NCBI RefSeq assembly: GCF_001983935.1
Contig: NZ_CP017641.1
Coordinates: 7,180,001-7,244,000 of the forward strand
Length of the DNA: 64,000 bases
Source: Fuerstiella marisgermanici
Lineage (GTDB): Bacteria > Planctomycetota > Planctomycetia > Planctomycetales > Planctomycetaceae
Reading direction: 5' to 3'
A model generated the notes under the pieces. The model did not search any database. It was not told where the DNA came from and saw only the letters and a list, made by a program, of their open reading frames with translations. The position numbers and the translations under genes were made by a program. This document shows, piece after piece, positions 18,072-26,877 of the stretch. Within the stretch, counting starts at the first letter, position 1; each line of letters starts with the position of its first letter.

Positions 18072-20005
18072 ACTCGCATTCCAATGGCGCGCTACACCGC
18101 GACATCAAGCCCGCCAATATCCTGATCGAAAAAGACGGGACGGCGCAGGTCACCGATTTTTGGATTGGCAAAAAGCGTTGCTGCCGATCACACAAACACG
18201 CGCACCGTCAGTGGAAGTCTGCGGTATATGGCGCCTGAGCGGTTCGCAGGAGTTTCCGACCAGCGAGGTGACGTCTATGCCATTGGGCTGACGTTGTACG
18301 AATTGCTCGCCGGGCGTCCCGCATTTGAGGAAAGCGACGCCGAACATCTGATCGGCTCAATCACCGATCCTCAACTGCAGTCCATCCACACGATCCGCCC
18401 GGACGTTCCGACCGATCTTGCAACGATTGTCCAGAAGGCGATTCATGTCGATCCTGCTTTGAGGTACCAGTCTGCGGCCGAGCTGCGCGACGATCTCGGG
18501 CGGTTCCTCACTAATGAGCCGATTCACGCGCGCGGAATTTCTGTCTGGGGACGTCTTATTCGCTGGGCTCGACGCAATCCCAGGCTGGCATCCGCAATCA
18601 CTGTCGCTGCGCTGGCTCTGGTAACGGCGACGGTCGTATCAACGATTGCGTACGCGATGACATCCGCGGCAAATAAACGCAGTATGATCGCTTTGCAAAC
18701 GTCCGAGCAAACCGTCGACCTTGCTTTGCAGTCGCTCAACGGTGTGGTCGACGTGGTTTCTGAGTCGCCGACTTCGGCCAGCGTAGCTTTCAGCGATTCT
18801 TTCGGTGACGACTCGCTTCCGAATGTTGCTCTCCAACCTTCACCCGTTTCCGCGAAGATTCTGGAACGTCTGCAACCCATCTATGAACGACTGTCGCAGC
18901 AATCACCAACTCGCCCCGACATCATTCTGCAGATGGTCGACGCCAGCATCCAGCTCGCGCGCATTCAACACTCGCTAAGCCGAACACCGGACAGCATCGA
19001 AACGCTGAATACCAGTGTCGCCTTACTCTACAAACGTGGCCAGCCAGCTTTGATTCAAGTGATGAATTGCATTTAAGACTCGCTCGACTGAATAACGAAC
19101 TGGGCGCCATGCACGCTGCTGAGTTCCATCGTGAGCAGTCAAGTGCCTGCTATGAAGCAGCGATCGAAGCCGCAGAACAACTGACGGGGTCGCATGTCGC
19201 CGGCCAGATCGAACTCGCGCGAGCACACCTGAATTCGGGATATCGGCCGCCAAACCTCAATCGTGGCGAATCACTGACCGCCGACCAACGAGTCGCTGAT
19301 CTCTCGCACGTCGATCGTGCGATTGACATTTTGCAGAGCCTGAAAGACGCACAACAGCAGAGCACGACAACAAATATTCTGCACGCGAGAAGCCTACTCG
19401 CCAGGTCGCGGATTTCCAGCAAACCTCGCGACAAGCACGATGACGTACGCGATGCCGTGTCTATCCTGCGCAGTCAACTCGACGCAACTCCAGACGACAC
19501 CAATGTGCGGTTCGAGCTGGTCGCAACGCTGGCCGACGTCAACGTTCGCGGACTTCGTTCGCGGGCTCGATTAAACGACGCCTCCCGCCGCCTTCGCGAA
19601 GCGCTGGACGAAATCAGCAAACTGCGAAGCAGCAATCCCGACAACGAGGTATTCCTGACAAACGAAGTTCACCTGCGTCACAAGGTCTCTGCGGTCCTGC
19701 GAACTCGATCTCGATCTCGGTTCGATGATGCTGACGCGGTACTCAGTGAAGCCATTCAGTTGCAAACGACGCTGATACAAAAATGGCCGGACAGCGTGCC
19801 GCACCGTTGCTGGCGCGCGATGCTTTACCGAAGTCAGGCAGAACTGTACCGCCAGTGGGGCAGGGCTGATGCGTCGAAAGACGCGATCACGAACGCAAAA
19901 GCTGACATCGATGCAGTGGAATCCGAATCCGCTGATCACCCCATGGTCAAGCGTACGCGCGATGCCGTGAACGGACTCGGCAACGCGCCGACCTCGTCGC
20001 CCTGA
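18071..20005 (+). pseudogene. Ser/Thr protein kinase (Pkn-type, TPR tail), 5'-truncated with two frameshifts
   Basis: Homology starts inside the catalytic loop ([18 protein letters not shown] at ~18071). An extra T in the run at 18157-18161 shifts the frame within the DFG motif; the reading then resumes as [12 protein letters not shown] in the frame at 18165. APE ([12 protein letters not shown]), a lobe-C region and the juxtamembrane segment (RWARRNPRLASAIT) follow, then one membrane helix (VAALALVTATVVSTIAYAM) and a helical TPR-like region. A second frameshift near 19055-19066 continues in the frame ending at 20005 (HLRLARLNNELGAM onward). The N-lobe with the ATP-binding Lys is absent, so it is dead as a kinase. 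Confidence 0.8.
19858..19865 (+). other. KOPS-like octamer GGGCAGGG pointing to dif
   Basis: Purine-preceded copy on the + strand, left of dif. Confidence 0.55.
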
Positions 20006-20900
20006 CGAACACCTGATAGAGACAGGATTGCCAGCGCCGACATTCCGAAGGGGACCGCTAAAGAGCCTGGCGATGAGCAAATCATGCGGCTGCATCCCTC
20101 ATGGGTAAACGCAATTCAAAACAGCTTCAGCGGAGATAATTCTTCCAGATTGAGCGGGCGTGCTTTCCCGCCAACGGACCAGGGACAGAAGATCCCGGGT
20201 TTGATTTCATCTGGCACATAGTGAGAACATCATGTATGGACCGGAGACATAAGTGACAGGTGTTCGGAGACATGGGTGACACCCGTTGTGGTGGTAATGG
20301 TTATCGTTCTAAGGTTTGTTTGTTTTGGGATGAAGGAGTCGTGATCGTTCGTCGTTGAAGTCGATCATGCCCGCCAGTCGCGTTGCGCAGACCCTGCATT
20401 TGCGAAACCCGGCCCAATCGAACGAATGACACCCCATTCGGAATGGAAGCACTCGGCCACGGATTGGCGAGTCAAAGATTGCTGACGACCTTCAACCGGA
20501 GGTCACACCCCAGAGGTCAAACATTCACCAAGTGGCATAAACCCCCGCTCGTAGGTGAGCCCAGTTCCACCCCGAAAGCCAACCCTTCACTTTCAAAATC
20601 AAGAAGGGCGACAGCTTGCGCACAAAAAACACATTACTTGTTGCATTGAAACAGGTTACATCATCTTACGAGCCTCAAAAATCGAAGTTTGGTTAGTAGC
20701 CTCGTTGGCTCACGTGGTTGGTCAACGAGGTTCTAAACCTATTTCGGGGGTTTCCGGCAGGTTCTATTCCAACTTGACGTGATCACGTTATACTGCCCGA
20801 TTCTGCGGCCCAAAGGGGCCAAATTAGTGAACGGGCGAACAGTAGTCCTTGGATTCCGCCGAGTCGCCCCAAAAGTCAGTGCTTTTCAAGGTCGTTGAAC
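20006..20900. other. Gene-free stretch with IS-end-like repeats and the rplU leader
   Basis: About 0.9 kb. Two copies of GGAGACAT(A/G)(A/G)GTGACA stand in tandem at 20243-20258 and 20266-20281 (23-bp period). They are followed by sequence reminiscent of an insertion-sequence margin, so probably an IS remnant. A hairpin with 8-bp arms CCTCGTTG/CAACGAGG lies at 20700-20730. A TATACT box at 20789-20794 and a GGCCC-AAA-GGGGCC palindrome near 20808-20820 belong to the rplU leader. No other gene seen. Confidence 0.4.
20789..20794 (+). promoter_or_regulatory. Candidate -10 box of rplU
   Basis: TATACT about 107 bp upstream of the rplU start, without a good -35 at normal spacing. The transcript leader would contain a small GC hairpin (GGCCC/GGGCC type) at ~20808-20820, a possible ribosomal-protein leader structure. 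Confidence 0.3.
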
Positions 20901-21284
20901 ATGTTTGCAGTCATTGAAAACGGAAGCCGTCAGCACCGCGTCGAAGAGGGTGACCTGCTTTCGATGGATTATCAGGAAGACGCTCAGGTTGGCGCGACAG
21001 TCACCTTCGACCGTGTTTTAATTGCCAACGCGGGCGGTGCGAGCGTAATTGGCGCTCCCGTCATCGACGGAGCCACGGTGGCAGCGGAAGTGATTCTGGA
21101 AGAAGAAAAAGGCGAAAAGCTGGAAGTCCAGAAGCTGCGTCGCCGCAAGAACAGCCGTCGCCACACGGGACACCGCCAGAAATACACTCGCGTGAAAATC
21201 ACATCGATTTCCGTACCAAACCTGGAAGTCGTTGCTAAGAAAGACGCTGCGGAAACCCCGGAAGCGAAGTCAGAAGACGCTTAG
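20901..21284 (+). CDS. rplU: 50S ribosomal protein L21
   Basis: 127 aa from ATG 20901, with an AAGG Shine-Dalgarno core about 11 nt upstream. It binds 23S rRNA in the large subunit. It opens MFAVIENGSRQHRVEEGD and carries the L21 signature region (KLRRRKNSRRHTGHRQKYTRVK, shown in part) near residues 78-99. The C-terminus is extended by an acidic, Ala/Glu-rich tail. The usual partner rpmA (L27) does not follow; a terminator and a glycosyltransferase gene come next. Confidence 0.95.
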   Translation: MFAVIENGSRQHRVEEGDLLSMDYQEDAQVGATVTFDRVLIANAGGASVIGAPVIDGATVAAEVILEEEKGEKLEVQKLRRRKNSRRHTGHRQKYTRVKITSISVPNLEVVAKKDAAETPEAKSEDA

Positions 21285-21306
21285 CACACGAAACAAACAA
21301 GTGAAC

Positions 21307-21343
21307 AAAACGGCAGGCTTTTCAACAAGGCGTGCCGTTTTTT
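21307..21343 (+). terminator. Rho-independent terminator of rplU
   Basis: Arms AAAACGGCA (21307-21315) and TGCCGTTTT (21333-21341), extended T run, starting 23 bp after the rplU stop. Confidence 0.8.
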
Positions 21344-21366
21344 CTTGCGCATACAGTTAGCATTCG

Positions 21367-21379
21367 GGGCAGGGCAGGG
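21367..21379 (+). other. Two overlapping KOPS-like octamers pointing to dif
   Basis: GGGCAGGG at 21367-21374 and 21372-21379, both purine-preceded, + strand, in the gap between rplU and the GT2 gene. Confidence 0.6.
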
Positions 21380-21511
21380 TGCGAATGATCGCGATAACTG
21401 CAACAAATCCCCAAGGATACGCAAAACTCCCCAACTGATCCGGCTCACTGGCCGAATCAGGAAGTACGGTGCAAATGGTGAGTACCAGTGTTTCGAGGGG
21501 AGTGTGCAACC

Positions 21512-22345
21512 GTGCTGACAGAGACTGAGAATTCGGCGTCTGCCGTGAGTGAGGAAGCCTTGGCAATGATGGAAGACGTCATGTCTAAACAGTCGAAGCC
21601 GAAGATTGTGGCCGTCATGCCGGCTTACAATGCCGCCGCGACGCTCGAAAAAACCGTGAAAGACATTCCCGCCGGCGGCGTTGATGAGATCATTCTGGTC
21701 GACGATTGCAGCAGCGACAACACGGTAGAAGTCGCCCGCAAACTGGGACTGACCGTGATCCCTCATGAAACCAACACGGGATACGGCGGCAACCAGAAGA
21801 CCTGCTACACGCGAGCTCTGGAAATGGGAGCCGACATCGTGGTGATGATCCATCCTGATTATCAGTACGACAGTCGCGTCATTCCGCTGGCTGCAGAGCT
21901 GATCCGACTGGGCAACTGCGACATCATTCTGGGCTCGCGCATTCGAAGCAGGGCAGAAGTGCTGGAAGGCGGAATGCCAGTCTGGAAGTACATCGCCAAT
22001 CGTTTTCTGACGATCATCGAAAACGTGTCCCTCGGCCAGAACCTCGGCGACTTTCACAGCGGCTTCCGCGCGTATCGTCGCGAAGTTCTGGAAACTGTGG
22101 CGTGGGAAAAGAACTCAGACGACTTCGTGTTTGATACTCAGTTTCTGGCCCAATCGGTCGCCGCCGGGTTTCGACTGGCGGACATCCCTGTCCCCGTCCG
22201 TTACTTCGCAGAAGCGTCCAGCATCAACTTTCGCCGCAGCACTCGTTATGGCCTGCTGACGCTGTGGGTCATGTTTCAGTTCTGGCTGAATCGACTTGGC
22301 GTGTACAAGGCAAAGATCTTTCGCCATGAGAAAGAGCAGGGCTAA
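21512..22345 (+). CDS. Family 2 glycosyltransferase (DPM/undecaprenyl-phosphate type)
   Basis: 277 aa from GTG 21512, chosen because GAGGGGAG lies 9-10 nt upstream; ATG 21581 is an alternative. The GT-A fold shows [18 protein letters not shown] at the N-terminus, [13 protein letters not shown] (nucleotide/metal contacts), [20 protein letters not shown], a DxD-like HPDYQYD and the acceptor-loop [16 protein letters not shown]. It is cytosolic or membrane-associated; the C-terminus ([18 protein letters not shown]) is hydrophobic but not clearly membrane-spanning. Probably moves a sugar from an NDP-sugar to a lipid carrier or glycan. No operon partner. Confidence 0.85.
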   Translation: MLTETENSASAVSEEALAMMEDVMSKQSKPKIVAVMPAYNAAATLEKTVKDIPAGGVDEIILVDDCSSDNTVEVARKLGLTVIPHETNTGYGGNQKTCYTRALEMGADIVVMIHPDYQYDSRVIPLAAELIRLGNCDIILGSRIRSRAEVLEGGMPVWKYIANRFLTIIENVSLGQNLGDFHSGFRAYRREVLETVAWEKNSDDFVFDTQFLAQSVAAGFRLADIPVPVRYFAEASSINFRRSTRYGLLTLWVMFQFWLNRLGVYKAKIFRHEKEQG

Positions 22346-22401
22346 CAGTATGCCAATGCGCGGCAGGGCGGTTTGCCATGCATCGCCGTGTCTGGTCCGT
22401 A

Positions 22402-23706
22402 CTACTGACCAAGAACGTCGTCCAGTTCCTTCAGACCGTAGCGTTGATCGACTTCATAGAAGCCGCCGTGATAGTGAGCGATCTTTCCGGCTGGAGTAAT
22501 CACCACCCACAGAGGTAGCTTGCCGTCCGAGTCGCGTGGGTCGCCGAACGCTCGCAGCAGCGATCCATCGTCGTAGCCCACCGGGTAACTAAGATTCATG
22601 AACTCAATCAGCTTGCGCGCGGTGCGTTTGGCCGAACGTGAACTTTCGGTCTGTTGCAAAGCCGGATTCATGGCGATGCCGACAACCTGAACGTTCTCGG
22701 CCTTTCGTTTGTTATAGAGAAACTCCAGATAGCCAACCTGACCATAGGGTTCAGACAACGGCTTTTCGGCGTACTTCCAGAAATGCAAAACAACCGTTTT
22801 GCCCGCAAGCGAATCAGACTCCAGTCGACCGCCAGTGACAAGTTCCAGCGAGAATCCGGGCGCTGGCTTGCTGAGCAGTTCGTCCTGGCGGTTCATGGCC
22901 TTACCAAGGCGAAGTTGCTGGCGTTCGACATTACGGCGGATTCGCAAAACAGCCTCTTGAAGAGGGGTGTCTTTGGCCAGCACCGTGAGCTGATCAATCT
23001 TTGCGGCCGCCGCTTCAATCTGTCGCGGTGAGAGGTCCGCAATCTGTGAGCCGGTTCGCCGCTTGAGGTCTCGCTGCAGCGCCAAGAGTTGCGTTTGCAA
23101 TTGCTGAACTCGTTCGGCCGCAGCAGGTGGCAATGGGTTCGAAGCCACTTGCTTTAGAGTCAGTTCGAAACGATCCCCCTGGCCCATAAACACGTCCAGT
23201 GTCCCGGAAAGCAGCGTGTGATTGTCGGCCAGAACTTTTAACGATTGCCGACGTCCACGACGTTCAGTGGCGGCCAACTTCCAGAACTGCTGTCCACCTT
23301 CAGTGTCGGTGTCAGTGGCTTCAAACGCCCACGTGCCGACGGTCCACGTCGCCCCTTCAGCCACATCCTGAGGCAGGTTCATCACGAGCGGCGGTAGGGC
23401 GATCGAGTAGCTGTTACCGTCGTACTCATACTGCAGGTGCGGACCAGCTGTGCCGGTGCCGCTTAGTTGCCCAAAGCTCTCCGGCCATGGACAGCCTTCT
23501 CGTTCGTCGTCGAGAACGTGAAAGAACGATCCGCCATTCGAATGTAGCAGCAGAGCTTCGAATTCTCTAAGAATAAGATCTTCACCGTCAGCCGACTGCG
23601 ACAATGAGCCGGCAAAACGCACTTCGGTGACGTCAGCTCTGCAGACGGAACTGGCTGTCAGCAGCATGATGCCGACGCTGCAAAAAAGAAGTTCGGTTCT
23701 AAGCAC
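22402..23706 (-). CDS. Secreted TlpA/redoxin-like protein without CxxC
   Basis: 434 aa with an N-terminal signal peptide (LLFCSVGIMLLTASSVCRA). The middle part is beta-rich, followed by a helical coiled region (VQQLQTQLLALQRDLKRR). The C-terminal ~150 residues have the thioredoxin-like fold of AhpC/TSA-TlpA proteins (PAPGFSLELVTGGRL; KTVVLHFWKYAEKPLSEPYG; LPLWVVITPAGKIAHYHGGF). The redox-active WCxxC is replaced by a Cys-free WKYAEKP, so it cannot be a disulfide oxidoreductase of the usual kind. Probably a periplasmic binding or structural protein. Monocistronic. Confidence 0.75.
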   Translation of the reverse strand: MLRTELLFCSVGIMLLTASSVCRADVTEVRFAGSLSQSADGEDLILREFEALLLHSNGGSFFHVLDDEREGCPWPESFGQLSGTGTAGPHLQYEYDGNSYSIALPPLVMNLPQDVAEGATWTVGTWAFEATDTDTEGGQQFWKLAATERRGRRQSLKVLADNHTLLSGTLDVFMGQGDRFELTLKQVASNPLPPAAAERVQQLQTQLLALQRDLKRRTGSQIADLSPRQIEAAAAKIDQLTVLAKDTPLQEAVLRIRRNVERQQLRLGKAMNRQDELLSKPAPGFSLELVTGGRLESDSLAGKTVVLHFWKYAEKPLSEPYGQVGYLEFLYNKRKAENVQVVGIAMNPALQQTESSRSAKRTARKLIEFMNLSYPVGYDDGSLLRAFGDPRDSDGKLPLWVVITPAGKIAHYHGGFYEVDQRYGLKELDDVLGQ

Positions 23707-24090
23707 GGACAGTGATCCTTAAAGAGCAGGGCGGTGTTCGCTGCGCGAGACGTCCGCCCGAAAATGTTTACGTTCGGCAACATGCCGCTGTAAACGGCGG
23801 GCCGGATCAGGAATATCTCAGAATCCCGTTCACTCAGCAATCGACGCGGCCTACGGCGAATTTCGCTGACTCGTGGCCGCGGACCAGTCGTTTCGGACTA
23901 CGAAGGCTGTTTCCCACGAGCCCAAACTGTCCACAACAAAAGGGAAACGGCTCTAAGCACCTTGAGAACACATAACAACGCGCAAAGGTGAGCCCCCAGG
24001 TCGAATACCCTTCGCATCGATGGCCCGGTCTGCGCTATAATGCCAACTGAATTCTGATGTTAAGGCTCACATTTAATCGGAGCGTGCGTC
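23707..24090. other. Intergenic, divergent promoters
   Basis: About 380 bp between the TlpA-like gene (-) and the kinase gene (+). A perfect TATAAT at 24036-24041 lies 50 bp before the kinase start. Nothing else recognised. Confidence 0.35.
24036..24041 (+). promoter_or_regulatory. -10 box of the kinase gene
   Basis: Perfect TATAAT; the best -35 candidate (TTCGCA at 24011-24016, 19-bp spacing) is weak. Confidence 0.45.
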
Positions 24091-25641
24091 GTGTCTGAAG
24101 GTGATATGACGGTAGGCAACTACCAGCTAAAGAACTGCGTGGCATCTGGCAGCACAACGCAGATTTGGGAATGCAGCCAGGCGGGTTCGCCCATGCAATT
24201 GGCGATGAAGCTGATGCTGGAGGATGCGCGCAAGATCCCGGCCGAAAAGAACGTACTCAAGCATGAGTACAAAGTCGGCAACTCGCTTGATCACCCATCG
24301 TTTCTGCGATTCCACGAGATGGAGATCAATCGTGATCACGCATTTTTCGTAATGGACTTTTTTCGCTCACCCAGCCTGAAGACTCACATTACGTCGAACC
24401 TTACCGCTGTGCAGTCGTGCTTTCCCAAGCTATCAGAAGCACTGGCGACAGCTTATGAATACATGCACGAAAGTGGCTGGCTGCATCGCGATATCAAGCC
24501 GGACAACATCCTGGTGAACAAAGCGGGTGAAGCGAGAGTGATCGACTTCAACCTGGCATCGCGAGTGAAAGGATCGCTGGGAATGATGCTGGCTGGCAAG
24601 CAAACCATCCAGGGCACTCGAACCTACATCGCGCCGGAAACCATTCTGAAGAAGCCAGCCACCCGGCAAACAGACATCTACAGTCTTGGCGTCACCTTCT
24701 TTGAAGTGCTGACTGGCCAGCCACCATTTGCCGGCGACACTCCCAACGCGCTTCTGAAAAAACACCTGGGCGAAGACGTGGTGGCACCGTCGATCTACAA
24801 CCCAAACGTAACGAAGGACCTGGATAAGATCATCTTCCGGATGCTTGAGAAGAATCCCAAGAAGCGATTCGAGTCGATGCAGGAAATCGCATCTGCCCTT
24901 CGTCAGGTGAAATGCTTCGAAGAAGACCCGGTGGCCAAGAAGGAGCGTTTGCTTCGAGAAGAAAAAGAACGGCAGGCACAGTCGGAAGATTCGCGGCTGG
25001 ATAGTCGAGCCGACGCCGATCGAACATCCCGCGGAATCAAGGCTCCCGTCGCTCCTAAAAAAGTGGTCCGCCGCAGCATTGGGCTGGACCGCGAAGAGGC
25101 AGCTCAGAAAGCCAAGGATGCGAAGAAGCAGCAGCAACAGGGTGGCGTTCCACAGCAACATCCCGGGATGATGCCCGGCATGATGCCCGGCATGCCAATG
25201 CCGCAACAACCAATGCCGCCGATGGGTTACCCGGGGATGCCAATGCAACCGGGAATGGGCTATCCGGGCATGCCGATGCCGCAGCAACCGATGATGCCCG
25301 GACAACCGATGCCGTATCAGCAACCGCCACCCGGTTATCAGCAACCACCACATCAACAACCACCGATGCCGCCTCAGCAGCCAATGCCCGGCCAGCAGCC
25401 GCCGGCTCCTCAACAGCCCGGCCCACAGAATCCACCTCACAACCAGCAGCCGCCGCAAACTCAACCGCAGCAGCCCGCGCCAGCCGCTCAGCCGACTGCG
25501 CCGCAACCTGCCCCACCACCGGCTCAGCAAGCGCCCCCTCAACCAGCCGCTCCGGCTCAGCCAGCCCCCGCGCCCCAGCCGCCGGCAGAAGAGCCGAAAG
25601 AAATGACGCTTGAGGACATGATGGACATCAACATCGAGTAA
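24091..25641 (+). CDS. Ser/Thr protein kinase with DFN motif and long Pro/Gln/Met-rich tail
   Basis: 516 aa from GTG 24091 (CGGAG upstream); ATG 24106 is possible. Residues ~10-270 form a Hanks-type kinase: degenerate Gly loop (VASGSTTQIWE), beta-3 Lys in LAMKLM (K40), HRDIKPDN (132-139), then IDFN (151-154) where DFG is expected, TYIAPE and DIYSLGVTFFEVLTGQPPF. A charged helix follows (KKERLLREEKERQ). Residues ~345-500 are a low-complexity P/Q/M/G-rich tail with GMPMPQQPM-like repeats, ending acidic (EMTLEDMMDINIE). There is no membrane helix, so it is cytoplasmic. The tail may drive protein interaction or condensation (inference). Confidence 0.85.
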   Translation: MSEGDMTVGNYQLKNCVASGSTTQIWECSQAGSPMQLAMKLMLEDARKIPAEKNVLKHEYKVGNSLDHPSFLRFHEMEINRDHAFFVMDFFRSPSLKTHITSNLTAVQSCFPKLSEALATAYEYMHESGWLHRDIKPDNILVNKAGEARVIDFNLASRVKGSLGMMLAGKQTIQGTRTYIAPETILKKPATRQTDIYSLGVTFFEVLTGQPPFAGDTPNALLKKHLGEDVVAPSIYNPNVTKDLDKIIFRMLEKNPKKRFESMQEIASALRQVKCFEEDPVAKKERLLREEKERQAQSEDSRLDSRADADRTSRGIKAPVAPKKVVRRSIGLDREEAAQKAKDAKKQQQQGGVPQQHPGMMPGMMPGMPMPQQPMPPMGYPGMPMQPGMGYPGMPMPQQPMMPGQPMPYQQPPPGYQQPPHQQPPMPPQQPMPGQQPPAPQQPGPQNPPHNQQPPQTQPQQPAPAAQPTAPQPAPPPAQQAPPQPAAPAQPAPAPQPPAEEPKEMTLEDMMDINIE

Positions 25642-25779
25642 ACAGCGCGACAGCATTGCACATTCGCCATTTTGGCTGCGGCGGCCGCGCTTGTGTTCTC
25701 CGCTGTTTTCATCTGTGGTGAAATCGCCTAAAACTCGTCGACCGTACCCACAGATTCGATCACACTGAGAAACCCGGCC

Positions 25780-26748
25780 ATGGCTCCGCAGCACCAGCTT
25801 CCCTTCGAAAAACCCGTTTACGAACTGGAAGAGCAACTTTCAAAACTCGAAGCGGAACCCAATCCGACGCCGGCCATCCAGGACAGCATTCGCCGCATGC
25901 GGGTTGAGCTCACTCAGCTAACGCGGGAGATCTACGAGAATCTCAACCCGTGGCAGATTGTGCAGGTGTCCCGGCATCCCGAACGACCTCAAACCGCCGA
26001 CTACATCGAGCTGGTCTTTGATGAATTCGTGGAACTGCACGGCGACAAAGCCTTCGGCGACGACCGCGCGTTGATCACCGGCTTCGCCAAACTGGATGGT
26101 CGAAAAGTCATGCTGGTCGGCCACCAAAAAGGACGCACGCTGAAAGAACGCAACGAGTGTCTGTACGGCTGTGCTCACCCCGAAGGCTATCGCAAGGCGA
26201 TGGCCAAAATGGAAATGGCATCGCGTTACGGGCTACCAATTGTGTGCCTGATTGACACGCCCGGAGCCTACCCAGGAATCGGAGCGGAAGAGCGAGGACA
26301 GGCGTACAACATCGCGGTCAATCTGCGAGACATGTCGACTCTGGAAGTCCCGGTTGTCTGTGTCGTGATCGGCGAAGGCGGCTCCGGCGGAGCGCTGGGA
26401 ATTGGCATTGGCGATCACGTGGCCGTGCTCAAGAACGCCTACTATTCGGTGATCAGCCCGGAAGGGTGTGCGGGCATTTTATGGAAGCATTCCAGCCACG
26501 CCGACAAGGCCGCTGGCGCGCTTCGTTTCACCAGCAGCGATCTGGTGGATTTGGGCATTATCGATGAAGTCATCGGGGAACCGCTGGGCGGTGCTCACCG
26601 GAATCATCGGCAGATGGCCATGACTCTGAAGGGAGCATTGGCGGAGGCAGTTCAGTCGCTGGAAGGCATTCCCAAAGACGAACTGCTGGACCGTCGGTAC
26701 GAACGCTTTCGCCGAATCGGTGTGTTCGAAGAAACGGGTGCGGCGTAG
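25780..26748 (+). CDS. accA: Acetyl-CoA carboxylase carboxyltransferase subunit alpha
   Basis: 322 aa, normal length. It is one half of the carboxyltransferase that moves CO2 from carboxybiotin to acetyl-CoA, the first step of fatty-acid synthesis. The N-terminal helical region (VYELEEQLSKLEAEPNPTPA) is typical. Core blocks include NPWQIVQVSRHPERPQTADY, DDRALITGFAKLDGR, GHQKGRTLKER, PEGYRKAMAKMEMA, FIDTPGAYPG-like LIDTPGAYPGIGAEERGQA, and EGGSGGALGIG. accD and the biotin subunits are not nearby. It converges on cvpA, and the dif site lies just beyond its stop. Confidence 0.97.
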   Translation: MAPQHQLPFEKPVYELEEQLSKLEAEPNPTPAIQDSIRRMRVELTQLTREIYENLNPWQIVQVSRHPERPQTADYIELVFDEFVELHGDKAFGDDRALITGFAKLDGRKVMLVGHQKGRTLKERNECLYGCAHPEGYRKAMAKMEMASRYGLPIVCLIDTPGAYPGIGAEERGQAYNIAVNLRDMSTLEVPVVCVVIGEGGSGGALGIGIGDHVAVLKNAYYSVISPEGCAGILWKHSSHADKAAGALRFTSSDLVDLGIIDEVIGEPLGGAHRNHRQMAMTLKGALAEAVQSLEGIPKDELLDRRYERFRRIGVFEETGAA

Positions 26749-26766
26749 TTTCAGGAACTACCCCCA

Positions 26767-26794
26767 ACGTCCGATAATGTCCGTTATGTTAAGT
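26767..26794 (+). other. dif: Candidate dif site (XerC/XerD chromosome-dimer resolution)
   Basis: 28 bp in the gap between convergent accA and cvpA. The left (XerC-side) arm is ACGTCCGATAA, the centre is TGTCCG, the right (XerD-side) arm is TTATGTTAAGT. The right arm matches E. coli dif (TTATGTTAAAT) at 10 of 11 positions. The left arm matches the B. subtilis dif left arm (ACTTCCTAGAA) at 8 of 11. The arms are partly dyad-symmetric (ATAA...TTAT). GGGCAGGG octamers on both sides point to it. Alignments were done by eye against remembered reference sites. Confidence 0.8.
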
Positions 26795-26877
26795 TAATGC
26801 GAAAATCAGGCGGTTTTTACAGGGGCTGGTTTTGACCGCCCCGAATCCCCACAGCAGCCGCCTTGAAACGCACGTGG

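Noticed and set aside
18165..20005. Two separate functional genes (18165-19076 and 19067-20005)
   Set aside because: Together they form one kinase-TM-TPR protein in shifted frames, and the N-lobe is missing.
25055..25600. Long open frames on the - strand opposite the kinase tail
   Set aside because: They arise from the biased P/Q/M codons of the kinase tail and have low-complexity Arg/Leu/Trp composition.
24091..25641. The P/Q/M-rich kinase tail as a DNA repeat element
   Set aside because: The repeats keep one reading frame and amino-acid pattern, so they are protein-level low complexity.
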